The notes under the pieces were generated by a model that did no database searches, was not told the origin of the DNA, and saw nothing but the letters and a program-made list of their open reading frames with translations. DNA of 64,000 bases. It comes from Lanius collurio. Its lineage: Eukaryota > Chordata > Aves > Passeriformes > Laniidae. The stretch is taken from the NCBI GenBank assembly GCA_020086605.1, contig JACBWW010000012.1, positions 18,163,753 through 18,227,752 of the forward strand. Reading direction: 5' to 3'. The translations under genes were made by a program, and so were the position numbers. Numbering within the stretch: position 1 is the stretch's first letter; every line of letters starts with the position of its first letter. This document shows positions 35,975 to 47,818 of this stretch, one piece after another.

Positions 35975-36604
35975 CGGCGGGGCCTCCCCCTGCCCGCCGC
36001 GGCCCGGATGTGCCCTCTGGGCAGCAGGATTATGAGGCTGTAGCTGTGTGTGCACATCCATGCACATCGCACACCCACACGCTCGTGTTCCAGTAGAGTC
36101 ACCCTTTGCAAAGAGAGTCGCCGCCGCTCGCTGTCAGGTTATAGAGTGCTAGAGCATTTCCTTCAGCCACATCCAGCCCTGTTCGCAGCTGCACTGCTCT
36201 TCCTAAGGCACAATTTATAGATATATTTTTTTACACAGGGAATTTATTAGGACAGCTCAGTTGCTTTGGCAAAGAACCAGTGCAGCAGTCCAGCCTGGCA
36301 TCCAACTGCCTCCATGGCCCAGAGCTGTCACTCTGCAGTGTCCTTTCCCATTTTGCTGAGCTTTCTTGGGACACCAGCATAGCCAGTTTCTGCTTTCTTC
36401 TCTTGTTTTGCTTCCCCATAAGCCCTGGCAGCAATGTGTGGGAGCTCCTTGTTCCTCACAGTGTCCTGATTCAGCCTTGTAAGGATCAAGGTCCTGTCTC
36501 AATGGGAAGAGGGAGCTACACATGCTTTGCATTGAGAGATACAATTGGGCTTATTTGGCATGGTACCAGCTGCTCAAGGGGTTGTCCAGCTAGTTGTGTT
36601 CATT

Positions 36605-36610
36605 AATAAA
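36605..36610 (+). terminator. Candidate proximal CLEC3B polyadenylation signal
   Basis: AATAAA lies about 630 bases after the CLEC3B stop and is one of two candidates. Confidence 0.35.
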
Positions 36611-37433
36611 TTGACAAGTTACAGGCCTGTTTGGTCCTTTTCTCACCAGCCAAAAGCTAGTTTCACTGACTTCAGTAGGAGAGCAAGACCCATTGCCAGA
36701 TCCTTTGAAAAAAATCCCATAAGAAGCTTTTTTTGTGCTGCAGTATTAAGAGGGAAACAGTGATGACTTGGAGCATAGTTAGTCCAATATTATTGGAAAT
36801 AGAAGATGTATGCATTACATAAATAACATAAATGTAATACTATTAGGGAATATGTTGCTATATAAAAACAACTATGCATTGAAAACAAGTCCCAGGACCA
36901 CTCACTCCAGCATCTTAGGAATGATCTGACCTGTTTATATGATGGGAACCCAGATGAACTAGTGCAGTCTTTGCTGGTCCAGGTACAGTCTTCGGCAAAC
37001 ATAAATCTGCTGAGCACTGTTTGTGCTCAGCTGAAGGTCTGACCTCAGTGATTTTTTACTGAGAAAAGGTCTAAAGTAAAAAAAAAACAAACAAATAAAC
37101 AGCACTGGTGGGAAAGAAGTGCAGGTCACCCTGGCAGCTTAACAAAGCTTTGCTGGCTGCTGGCTAAAAGGTGGTTCTTTGCTGTCCAGTTCTTGGTAAT
37201 AACCCCTCCAGTTTGGGTCACACACCCTGCACTTCCAGGCTGGAGGTGTCAAGACAGGATCCTGCCCATGGGACAGGATTCCACTTCTGCTGCTTTGTAT
37301 AAAAGCAGCATGGTGTTAGGTCTTCCAAGACATCAAGTCTGAGCCAAGCTGGAAACACACACACACAAATGCAGAGTGCATGCTTCTGAGGTTGTCATTA
37401 TTGCCAAACTCTCTGCTGTTCAAATGACTATAA

Positions 37434-37439
37434 AATAAA
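37434..37439 (+). terminator. Candidate distal CLEC3B polyadenylation signal
   Basis: AATAAA within CTATAAAATAAAAG, about 1.46 kb after the stop, with a GTGTCAGTGTG-containing stretch near 37470 as a plausible downstream element. Confidence 0.4.
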
Positions 37440-39500
37440 AGTATCTATATAGCTTGCTGAAGGAATGGAGTTGTGTCAGTGTGATTGGAGTGCTTTCTTC
37501 TCTTGTCTTTCTCTTCAGAGCAGCTCCAGGGATCTGTCTGAAGGCCGGAGATAACAGAGGGGAAAAGCAGAAAGTGAGACCCTCCCACCCTGTGATACAC
37601 TTTATAGGATTCTCCCCCTCCTGCCCCATTATCATCCCAGTCACATGCCCTACACAGAATACAGAGAGGGAATCCTTTTTACAAGAAAACAAGATTTTCT
37701 TCCTCCCCTCCCTTGCTGCTGGGAAATTTCATTCTGAAATACAAGCTAACCCAGAAGGGAGGTCCTTCCCTCAGCCCTGTTTGGCAGCAGTAGTGGTGCC
37801 AGGGGAGGTTGCACCTCAGGTCCCACCATGGATCCAGTCCTTCCCAGGCTGCCTCCCACCTCCTCCACAACGAGCAGAGCTGCAGCAGCACCAAGAGTCC
37901 CTCTCCTTCACCCACTGAGGTGGTGATGACTTCCTCCTCCTCCTTCTCTTCCTCCTCTTCTCCAGTGTCCCATGTAGGAGAGAAGACCATCCCTGTAGAA
38001 GACAGTGCTTCACACCAGTCTGTGAAGTTTTAACATCTGCAGGACAGCATGTGAAATCAGGTCTCTTTTGCACAGCCCTTCAATGAGCTTTGCTTTGGAT
38101 TCTGCTCCTGACATTTTCCAAGACTCTTTGCTGTAGGTCATGGTTGCACCCTACAAGCCAGCTTGTCTCAATACAAATCCTCCAGTTCCTTTGGCAGATG
38201 TTCTCCCCATGCTTTGAGATACATGTGAAGGCAAAACAGCAATGCTGGAAGTGTTGCTGGCTTTAATCCTGACTACTCATAAACCACAAGGTCTTAAAAC
38301 ACAAATGTGTGGTCAGAGAAATAAACAGAGGCCTTTTATGGAAGCCCGGAAATGAAAGAGGAACAGTGTGAAAGCCATGGACCCTGGCAATGCTGAGCTT
38401 CAGGGAAGTTGTGGGTACTGGAGCTGGACCATCTTTGTATAGAGTGTGAATCTGAAAAACAGCCATGGAGATGGATGCCAAAGGATATTCCCAGAGAGGA
38501 CATGAAGGAGTCAATCTGTCAAATCTAAAAAATAACAAGTCGCTCTCAGCAGGCGTCTTGCTCGTATCTCTCTTTCTCTCTATTTTCACAAAGCTAAACT
38601 CCTGCCAGCACCATTCCTCATAGATGTTTTGCTCTTCTAAAGCTGGGAGGAGCACTGGGAAGGATGGCTTTGCCCCTGCTGTACTTGTTGGATCCAGGAT
38701 GACAGAATTGACCTTGACATTTCAGTGCTGTTTGTAAGTTTGATATTATTCTTACAATCTTCTTCTTACTGTACATCATGAACTAGAAATTTTCTTTGAA
38801 AAGCCAAAGAGATGGAATTTATAGAAGATTCCTCATGCTTGCTTACCACAGCAGTGCTGTTTTTTGTGTCCAGCCCTGTGTTTTTGTGGTCACAGGGAAT
38901 GCCAGGATGGAGGGATTGAACAGGGGATGCTGGCTGCCTCCATAGGGAAACTGTCCTGAGCACACATGGTCCGTCTGCTGGGGGCCGGGACAGGAATCAC
39001 TTTTTTGATCTTCCATTAAATCCTTTGGCACTAAAGCCAGAGTGGAACATATGCTGTCCACAAAGTGTGGACTCAACCAAAGGCATGCAGACTAATGGAA
39101 CAAAACCTCAGCTCTTCCCCCAGGAAAAGGAAATGTGGAAGTGATCATGACTGAAACAATGCATTTTGATGCCTGCAATCCCTGATGAACCTCATGTTGT
39201 TAAAAACAGGAGATGTAGTATGAGACCTTGTGCCACAGATGGCAATGCTCAGCTGCTTGTGGCTTCATGACACAGCAGAGGAAAGATGAAGCATGAAATG
39301 TACATATATTATATAAACAAAAGAATAAAATTTACTGGGTGAGCCTACAGAAGGAATTCCTCCAGCACTACACCATCCACAGCTGACTTCAACAGAGCTG
39401 CACTAACTTACCCCACTGATTGCCCCCTGCCCAATTCACCCTGGTATGAAAGTTCAAGACCTGGTCTAGGTCTTTGCCTGAAGGTCCAAGAAAGGACCAA

Positions 39501-39534
39501 ATGGTTCAGAGTGAAATGGCTAAGCATAAAACAG
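39501..39534 (+). CDS. Candidate gene, exon a (possible start)
   Basis: ATG in the context ACCAAATGG opens MVQSEMAKHKT and ends after one extra base at ACAG|GTAATA, phase-compatible with the exon at 41483. It is short and on its own weak. An in-frame stop at 39447-39449 limits leftward extension within this exon. Confidence 0.25.
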
Positions 39535-42500
39535 GTAATACCTTTCCAAAGTCTCCCTCTGCAGGAGGGCCAGAACAGCACAGTATTCACACATCTCAGC
39601 AGCCAGGCTGCTTCTGGCTTCAGTCAGCGAAAGGGCTGGGTAGGCAAAGGTGGGTAAGAATTTGGGAGTTGTGAGCCAAAAACTTGTTTTGAGCTTCAAA
39701 CACTTTAATGGGACTTGGTAGTAATCCTAACAAGAAACCCAACCCCACACCTCTGCTCTTTGTGCATGTCCGCTCGGCCTTGGTGTTACTCAGACCAGAG
39801 GTTCTCTCCACACCAGGTGCACCCTCTCCCTGTCATCTTTTGCAAGGAACACCACCAACAACTCTGGCTTTCCATTTCCCCCAACACCTCTGCTGCTGCC
39901 TGACACAGGGGGAACACACTTGCCACCTCTGTGGCTGTGGAGTGAGACCATTGGTAGAATGAACCTCCAAAGGGAAGAATATCCTCTGCCCATGAAACAC
40001 TGAGTCTTGTGATTCCTATAGGCTTTACTGTTTGCTCCTGCTCCTGTGTAAGAACTGACCCCCACTGTCAGTCTCTCCTTTTACAAATAAAATAAAAAGC
40101 TAAATTAAAGTTACTTTTCTCCATCTCACAAACCACCACAGACAGGGAAGAAGCACAGATCTCTGAGATTCAGCAAATAAGGCTAAGCCAAAACATCCCT
40201 GAGAGCACAAATATAAACCAGCTTGTGGGGGTTACTAAACTAATGGAGTGCATAAAAATAAACTCCCTGGGGATAGAAGATAGAGAGGATATCAGGCTAC
40301 TGTGTACAAAACAAAAAAATAAACAAAACCAAAAAACCCCCAAACAAACAACAAAAAAAGATGGTTTATTGCTTTTATATATAGAAGTATCCAGAGGGAG
40401 TCAAAAGGTAACAGTTGGAGACTGTTCCAAATACAGCTGAAAACAAATCACAATCATTTTAGCCTCACAACTGGCAGCCTCTCCACTCTGTCCTGTGCTG
40501 TGCAGACAGGTCAGTGTCTGCATCGCCTCCCTGTGACCTGCCTGTTCTGCTGTGCTGGAGCCTGGGGCCATCCGTGCTGGCAGCAGCCACAAGGCACCCC
40601 AGTGCCTGCAGCATCCCTCCAGGAAGGAAAGAAAACCCCAAGATGATGTGCTGCCAAGAGGTGAGGCCAGCTGCTGATCTCAGAACATGGCTGCTCTCGC
40701 CTCAGCCCTGTTAGAAAGCTGGCCCTGAGCCTGGCGCAGAGAACACAACACCCAAGACGCTTGCCAGCCTGGCAGTGGAGAATGTGCCTCAAGAAGCTGT
40801 GTTTAGAAAACTGTTTGGGAAGCACTACAGCTTGTAAATGAAAATGCAGGAGGGGAAATTAAACCTACAACCCCTGCTGCTTTGCAGAAATGCCCCATGC
40901 ACAGCTTGGTTTCCCACTGCAGTGTCAGTAACTTCTATCGCACACATTAACAAGGATCCTAAAAGTGAGGTCTCTGACATTCAATAGCTTACCCTGCTTC
41001 TGTGTCACATCCTGAGTGCCAGACCTAGTTTTGGACTCCTCAGTACAGGAGGAGAGACAAGGACCTAGTGAAGTAGAAGGGACTTGGGGAGCTGTTGTGT
41101 GAGGAGAGAGCGAGAGCTGAGACTGCCCAGCCTGGAGAAGAGAAGGCACAGGGAATCTTATCTTAAATGCTTGAGGGGGGAGGGTAGTGAAGACAGAGGC
41201 ATGGGCACAAACTGAAATAGAAGAAATTCTGCTTAAAGAGAAGAGAACACTTTTTTCTTTCTAATGGTAGTCAGACCCTGAGTACCACAGGCTGCTGAGA
41301 GAGGCTGTGGAGCCTCTACCCTTGGAGATACTCAAAACCTGACAGGACATGGCCCTGGCCAATGGGACCTTGCTCTGAGCAGGAAGTGTAATCCAAGGAT
41401 CTTCAGAGGTCACATCAACTTCTGTGCAAACACAGCCACTGAGCAAGGGATCCTACCTACATAACTTGCTCCTCTTCTACAGTCACAGGAGAAAAATGGG
41501 CGTTTCAGGAGCAGATGGATGACCTGTTGGATGAGCTGTCATGTAAAAGCCTTCCTACAGAAAAAGGTTAGAAAGAAAGCCAATAGAATAATCCCTTGTG
41601 GGATGTGATTTCCACACTGTGGTGCTGCTAAAGCTCTAGATACTAACTAGGTCTTGCTGCTCTGCCAAGTGTGATCAGAAGACAAGAGCTGAAACTTCAT
41701 TTAGTTGTTCAACAAAAAGGAAACTGGAAACAAACTCTACCAAATCACCAAAAAGCAAATGAAATAATTTTTTGGATATTCAGTGTTCAATCACACAATT
41801 GAGGAGTGTATAGATGAAGATATGAATCAGCTCAACCACAGTGACACATTTACTTTACTGCTAGAACAGGTTACAGTCCAAGGACAGCTTTAATTTCATC
41901 CAGGTTCATGTGCAATGTGAACATTGCTCTGTCACAAGGCTTTGATCCAAAGCCCCTGAGTGTCAAGCCATGCTGACATGGGGATCCAAACCCCAGCAGA
42001 TGGGCAATGGCACAGGTCCCACTTGCCTGAGCACCAGCATAGAGGTGCTGCAACACACATTTACTGAGGTAGGCTCTCACACTTTGTTCTATAATACATC
42101 AGAGCAGAAACACTAGGGAGACATTAAACCAGCCAAATTTTAGGAAACACTCCAGAAATTGCACTGATTATAAACAGGGTTAAACAATTGGTTCCATTGA
42201 AGAGTGAGGACTTGGAAGGAGCTGTGTGGGTGGGGTGCTGTGTACCTACAGCGAGTGACCGACAAATTTTATACATAGCCTGGAATCAGAACTTGCTTTC
42301 AAAAAAGAAGAACAACAATTCATGTGGTTTGTTCCTAAATTAAAATGTAGGCACCAAAAAAGAATGCAAACACAGCAACTAGTTGAAGTGTATTGCTGGA
42401 GAAAGGTAAATAATCCTGAAAGCACAGTACTAGGGAAAAAAACACCTTACAGATAAAATACAGAAAGCTTGAAAGCAGCCAGAAATCATCATTACTGAGA

Positions 42501-45500
42501 ATTTTGCCTTCTTTTAAACATTCATAGGAATTGTTTGCCAGCCCATATGAGTAGCCCATTTTTAAGCCTGCTGAAACTACAGACATAAATAGTGTTCACA
42601 GCCAGATATATAGCCATCTAATGACTTTGATCAGGTGATAAATGTCCATTAAAAAAGGAGAGCCAACAGCCCTGAAGGCCAAACAGCAGAGAGCAAAGCA
42701 AAAATTCAGCCTTTGATTCATGTGCTAATGAGGGAGCTGGGATGACCCTGGAGGTCCCTAGAAAATTTTGGTCTTGAGTCTCAGGAGCTGGCTGCATCAG
42801 GTGAGGCAGAGCTCACAGTGTGGTATTGCCTGGTGGTCACCATCCTCTCACCTTCCCTGCAGGGCCATCAACATCACTCCTTTCCTGCTCTCCTTGCCCT
42901 TTCCCAATGCCCTGAACTCACACTCCTTGAGGATTAAAGTTGATAGCTCCAGAGACAGGGACTTGAAGTTGCATTCAGTTTGGGTAAAAAGTAAGAGACA
43001 TGGCTGTAAAGCTCTGGACCTTAAAATCAGGAAATTAAGATGTATCAGAATGAGGTGGAATCACCCCAAAAGGAAACATATAGGAAAAATATCAACCCTC
43101 AGAATAAGCCCTAAATTTCTGCTTAATGATTAAAATGAAAATTGATCTGAGCCTTCAAGAGTGAAGGGATGCATGATTCTCACCACCTTTTTCTACTTCG
43201 AGGTGGCAGGAAGGGGAATGTCTCTGCTTTGTTTTGCTCCTCAGTGTCAGAAAGCCACCACATCATGACCATCACTTCACCTAAAGTACAGTGCAAATTG
43301 GTGATGTTTTTACTAGTCATTGTGAGTGAAGCAACTACAGATTGGAAAAAGGTTTAAAAAACACCTTGGAAAAAAAGTTACTGGTAGAGATATGATTCAT
43401 TGCACCATCCAAGGACCTGGGTTATTGGTCTGCACCCTGCCACCTGATTTGGTGTATAATTATGTTACTTATACAAGAGTTCATGTCAAGAGAAGCAGTA
43501 CTGCCTAGACTAATTTGAGTTTTTCCTACATATATTAATGCTTTCCCAAGTACCTCTCCAGCTACTTGAGATGTCAACTACTTCAAGTACTGCCACTTTA
43601 TTCAGCGCTGAAGCAGCTTTGTGGCTGCTCTGTGGTGGAACCTGGGGACCTTGCTGTAGCAAACTTCACACAGCAGCTTTGCTACATTCCAGGCAGGTTC
43701 AGGAGGTGCTAGAGCAAGAAATATATTGTAGACCAAGGTTTATAAGTATGTCACACTAACACTGAGAGAACGTTCACCAAAAAAATCAGTTTCTGGAGAG
43801 CTCTATCTTGGACTTCACTGATTGTGAGTGTGGGGAGAAAGGCAGACAAGACAATAGTAGGAGAAGAGAGAAGGGTAATGACAAAACTCCAGCTCTCAGT
43901 GGTGTTTGGAGCACCTTCATTGGTGCATGGTTCAATCAATGGAGTCTGAGCTGGCTTAGGTCCAGAAGCAATACTTTCCCAGCCATAACCTGGGCACAGA
44001 TTCCTTAAACATTGCCCACAAGCAGTATTGGGAAGCACAGAAATTCATAAATTCCTTTCAGCTGAAGCTGTATCTTGTCCTTTAACCCAGGTGAGTGACC
44101 ATAAAAACCTAAGGTGAACATGAGAGAGTTTGACCTGCAGAGCTGACCAGCTAAATACACAAAATGTCATAATACATAGGTATATATTCAATTGGCCATT
44201 TTCCTAAGATGTTTGACTAGCAAGGAAAAATATTGTCTTCTGGGATACTAGACACATGCTTGAACCTATATGCCTTGCTGTGCTGGTTTAAGATACTTAG
44301 AAATTTGTTCTTCAATAGCCCAAAGAAGAAAAATTAGAGAGGAAGATCTAATTATGTGCTGCTTTTTTTTTTTAATTGGTCTGAAAGATTAACCTATAAA
44401 ATGTTCACCAAACAATCATACCAGAATATTTTATTAGGCCTTTGGTTACTTTTCAGGGTTTGCTTCTTGTTAAATAAACCCTCATTAACTTAAGGAAACT
44501 ATGGAAAAACCTATTAACAGTTTACAAGCTTTGGAATGCTTAAAGCATCCAGCTGTGAATGGAATTAACAAGTAAACAGGTTTGATTTGGCAGAAAGTAC
44601 AACAGTTTTAACTTACTATGCAAGTGTGGAATCTATAAAGATTCAAGCTGTTGAGCTTGCTTCTTGCTAAAATGATACTTCTCATACAAAAATATTTATC
44701 ACTGCATTTTTCTTTAAAGCCCTCATTTCTGAGGAAATCAGGAGCAGGGACCTTTTTCCAAGTTGCCTAATTCTGATCGTTTCTGCCTCAGGAGAAGCTG
44801 CCAGTGAATGCCCAGGTCTTCAAAGCTGAAAGCTTCAGGCTGTCATGCCTCAAAGTGCATATACAGAATTTAGTATGAGCAAAACTCTACTTAGCAGCTT
44901 AAACTGTAGAGCGGTAGGGGTTTTTTTCCCCTTGTAGTTAAACCTGTATTACAAAACACCACTTCTGTGCATTTGTTCCTGGGTTACTTTTTCCAGAAGC
45001 CAGCAATTAAATAAAAGCAGCATTTTGAGAGGAAGAACACATCACTAGTTTGCTTTTCCTTTATTCTAAAAAACCACACGGCACCTTTCAAATAAAAAGC
45101 ATTTGTGATGATGAATTTGAAGCAGATGCTAAAACAATTTGGTTTAAGAGCCTGAGAGCCTTCACTGCTGAGAACAAGTGGTGAATCTCATTTAAGGACA
45201 GGTTCTTCTGTGCAGAAAACTGTATTTACCCATGTAATTAGTAGCTGCTTTTCCACTATTAGTCTCATGCATGAAGGGAAGTGTCCACATGGGCTCTGCC
45301 CTATTTTAGACCTTAAGGCAAAGACCAATATTTTTCCCATCATGGCAACTGGCAAAGCTTATACCCCTTCAGGCAAAACCATTCCCAGGGTTCCTGAGGA
45401 AGAGGAACACTCAAGCCTGTCCCCATTTAATTTAAGGAGGTAAAAGGGAAGTGCCCCCTCACCTCTCTCCATATTTACCCAAACCAGCCCACAGAAGGAT

Positions 45501-46990
45501 GCAGCTTCCAAAATAAACAGCAACCAACAATAGCAAACAACAACTAAAATAAAAATAAAATTTAAAATAAATAACAAATAAAATAAATAAAATCAATTAA
45601 ATAAAATATTAAAGGAAACTAAATATTAAATACATGCAATTTCAAATGAAAAATAATTTAATTTTTAAAAAGTATTTAATATTAATAAATAAAAAGGAGA
45701 GCACATACTTTACATGAAACATTTAGTTGGTTCTAAATAATACTTTCTCAAATCAAATAATCTCCAGCTAGAAAATAAATAGATTAGCTCTGTTGCAAAG
45801 AAGACAGGATACTGCCAAACATTTTCCCTCATTTTCTTCTGAGAAAGCACTTTACAGAAAGTGAGGTCATTTTTTTCTAGCCTCATATCTAGAAAAAGTG
45901 CTGTGTGCTGAGAGCACTGCTCTGTTGAGTATCTTTGACAGGATGCATCATGGCACTCATTCCACAGCTGTGAGCAACTGCAGCAGTTGTACCAGGATAA
46001 ATGCACGTATCTATACACAAAATGCACTCTCAAATGGAGCAAGGAACAAAGCAGTTCCTTGGATCTTTGAAGATTCATCTTGCCCAGAAGCATAAAGCCT
46101 GGTTTGTGTGCAGCAGTGTAGCAATTCTTTAAGACAAGAAATGGATGCAGCCCAAACCTCAAAAAACACCTTTTATGTGTTAAGTGTTGCTAATTGAAAC
46201 AATTTGCCATGCTTCATTTATGTAGAAGAAACTTCTGGCATGTTGTTTCAAAGTCCCTGTAGAAGGATTGTTCCTTCCTCCAGGCTGGATCACTTCATGC
46301 CACAGTTCCTCAGTTTCAAAGAAGATCACTAAGCTGGATGTAGAAAGCCATTTATACTCAAGAAATATATCCTCCACTTTTTTTTTTTGGTTCTGTTTCC
46401 AGCTTCAAAGTTTTTGGGCAGGCACATTTGCTCCCACCTTTGTGTATATCACAGTTAGATGCTGGCTGGTGAAGATGTGCACGTGGATCAGTGATATTCG
46501 ATGTTTTGTTCTCTCCTTGCTCCCCCCAAAACATTCAGACTTAAATAAACATATTCTCTGTCACACTCACAGGTATCCCAGGGTAGTTTCTTCAGACTAA
46601 CATGATTTTTTTTCCCTCCCTAGGGTCAAGGGGTTGAAGTCTCATTGTTTGTCTGGTGTCAACAATAAAAATTACTTTCTCAATTCCTACTGGTGCTCTA
46701 CAGATTATGCTGTAATGCAACAAAATAGTAACTTGGCTTTTGATCTGTCTGGAAATTTAACTAGACTATTCACCAACATCCTTAAAAATAAAGAAATTAC
46801 TGAGTATTTTGATAGCTCAGGATTGTCCAAACCTTACAAATTCAAGCCCAAGAAGCAAGAGGTATCTTTTCAGCTTTGCTGGTTTGGGCAACAAAACCCT
46901 GAGCTTCTCTTTGCTCTTCAAAAGCAAATTACATTTGGGCCAGGAGTTCTGCAACTGCTGTCCTCCTATGGACCCACACCTTTAAATTAA
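39501..46990 (+). CDS. Candidate unidentified eight-exon gene between CLEC3B and CDCP1
   Basis: Eight candidate exons (39501-39534, 41483-41566, 41784-41869, 42567-42634, 42863-42990, 43245-43321, 43551-43696, 46624-46990) each have an AG before and a GT after. They join in compatible phase at all seven junctions, giving exactly 990 bases (329 residues plus stop). The N-terminal third is acidic (QEQMDDLLDELS, EECIDEDMNQL). The middle has a hydrophobic helix-like stretch (QCKLVMFLLVIYLSSYL) and several cysteines. The last exon is rich in Asn, Gln, Leu and aromatic residues. No signal peptide or known domain was recognised, and I cannot name the family. Against it: three or four donors are weak GTT or GTGATA types, the acceptor before 42567 is modest, and the chain was assembled by eye with freedom of choice. 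It could be a real gene, a decaying pseudogene or a coincidence. The N-terminus may lie further upstream. Confidence 0.4.
40310..40360. repeat. A-rich low-complexity tract
   Basis: A run of AAAC, AAAAC and AAATA units, possibly a decayed poly-A or microsatellite. It lies in the first intron of the candidate gene. Confidence 0.7.
41085..41395 (+). mobile_element. Old CR1 LINE fragment
   Basis: Diverged but recognisable CR1 on the plus strand: CTGCCCAGCCTGGAGAAGAG, then GGGCACAAACTGAAATAGAAG, AGGCTGTGGAGCCTCTACCC and TTGGAGATACTCAAAACCTG. It lacks the extreme 3' end. Confidence 0.88.
41483..41566 (+). CDS. Candidate gene, exon b
   Basis: The acceptor (TTGCTCCTCTTCTACAG) is strong. The frame reads TGEKWAFQEQMDDLLDELS and on to PTEK. 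The donor is AAAAAG|GTTAGA, a weak type. An alternative in the same phase is TCAT|GTAAAA at 41551. A CR1 remnant ends about 90 bases upstream. A second possible start is the ATG at 41515 within this exon. Confidence 0.4.
41784..41869 (+). CDS. Candidate gene, exon c
   Basis: The acceptor is TTTTTTGGATATTCAG. With the split Val codon the frame reads FNHTIEECIDEDMNQLNHSD and then TFTLLLEQ, ending in phase 0 at AACAG|GTTACA. The other two frames contain stops. Confidence 0.4.
42567..42634 (+). CDS. Candidate gene, exon d
   Basis: Follows CCATTTTTAAG, a modest acceptor, and reads PAETTDINSVHSQIYSHLMT then LI plus two bases, ending at TCAG|GTGATA. It is the only piece found that bridges phase 0 (exon c) to phase 2 (exon e), so its choice was guided by that need. 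Confidence 0.3.
42863..42990 (+). CDS. Candidate gene, exon e
   Basis: The acceptor (CATCCTCTCACCTTCCCTGCAG) is strong and the donor (AAAA|GTAAGA) is good. The frame reads AINITPFLLSLPFPNALNSH and on to LKLHSVWVK plus one base. The other two frames contain stops. Confidence 0.42.
43245..43321 (+). CDS. Candidate gene, exon f
   Basis: The acceptor TCTCTGCTTTGTTTTGCTCCTCAG and the donor ATT|GTGAGT are both good. It completes a split ATG codon and reads SESHHIMTITSPKVQCKLVM then FLLVI, ending in phase 0. Confidence 0.42.
43551..43696 (+). CDS. Candidate gene, exon g
   Basis: Follows a TTTTTCCTACATATATTAATGCTTTCCCAAG acceptor with an ATTAATG branch-like site. The frame includes LYSALKQLCGCSVVEPGDLA and ends FTQQLCYIPG plus two bases. 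The donor is either GCAG|GTTCAG (end 43696) or GGAG|GTGCTA (end 43705). Both leave phase 2, and a stop follows at once, so the exon must end here. Confidence 0.4.
45530..45700. repeat. AATAA/AAAT low-complexity block
   Basis: About 170 bases of almost pure A and T with AATAAA and AAAT units, inside the last intron of the candidate gene. The many AATAAA hexamers here are composition and not evidence of transcript ends. Confidence 0.85.
46624..46990 (+). CDS. Candidate gene, terminal exon h
   Basis: A TTTTTTTTCCCTCCCTAG acceptor opens a 121-residue frame ending at the TAA at 46988-46990. The composition is balanced and protein-like, with segments such as NLAFDLSGNLTRLFTNILKN and QEVSFQLCWFGQQNPELLFA. 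AATAAA lies 280 bases after the stop. This is the best single piece of the candidate gene. The intron before it is 2.9 kb. I recognise no family. Confidence 0.5.
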
Positions 46991-47269
46991 TGGCTAATTA
47001 GACTTAGAAATTTTCATTTTTAGATAAAAACGAATTACTCCAGGATGGCACAATTGCAGTAAAGATACAAATAAGCACTTGCATTTACATTTGTATTAAG
47101 TGGCAGTTTTGGAGAGGGCCTAGAGACTGAACGATTCTTGCTGCACTTCCCATGCCTTCCAAGAGGAGATCTCATTAATTAAGCCTAAGACCCATCCCCA
47201 GCAATTACTGGGATCCAGGGTAGTAAAGGTTGCAAACATCATTTCCTATGTGCATGAAACTTGCCCCAA

Positions 47270-47275
47270 AATAAA
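47270..47275 (+). terminator. Candidate polyadenylation signal of the unidentified gene
   Basis: The first of several overlapping AATAAA hexamers in AAATAAATAAATTAATAAAT, 280 bases after the candidate stop codon. The AT-rich setting makes chance occurrence fairly likely. Confidence 0.35.
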
Positions 47276-47808
47276 TAAATTAATAAATAACAAAATCCAA
47301 AAGAGCAATCAGTATGTACTGATTGCATGAACTCATAGTTAGAACAAAATGAGCTTCACGCATTTTCATAAGGGTAATTACTGGGCTGAAGGACTGTTGA
47401 TAAAACGTGCTATTATCCCTGAAAAGAAATTGATTTTAAATTCAATTGTATGTGTGAGTTGGGCATGAATAAATTACAATCATCTTGACCCTACTGAGAA
47501 GCCACTGAACTGCTTATTTTTATATGAAATCCAGAAATATTTTACAACCCTTCTCCTCCATGACCTGAACACATGCCTTTTAAAACAGTCACTAACAGCA
47601 TATCACTGGCTATGCAAGAATAAGGACATGCATAGAGAGCAGTTTATTATCCCAGGTAGCCAGATTCCCTGGAAACCCCTTTCTGTTGTCTAGAGTGATA
47701 GCACAGCCACCAACAGGCAGACATCAAAATACTTAGCCTGAGTTCACATGCACACACACACACACAAAGGAGATACATTAGTTAGTCCAGTTGGCAGTAG
47801 CATTATAA

Positions 47809-47818
47809 TTTATTTATT
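47809..47818 (-). terminator. Candidate distal CDCP1 polyadenylation signal
   Basis: TTTATTTATT on the plus strand gives two overlapping AATAAA on the minus strand, about 2.3 kb past the CDCP1 stop. Another is at 49258-49263. A long CDCP1 3' UTR is usual in mammals, but I cannot tell which site is used. Confidence 0.3.

Larger units (their letters stand above)
35975..39500. other. CLEC3B 3' UTR and downstream intergenic DNA
   Basis: Contains the CLEC3B 3' UTR (to about 36.6 or 37.5 kb) and then about 2 kb upstream of the candidate gene. Frames at 37454-37918 and 37809-38033 overlap, are Ser/Pro-rich and show no recognised domain. They could include non-coding first exons of the candidate gene, but I cannot support this. 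Confidence 0.45.
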
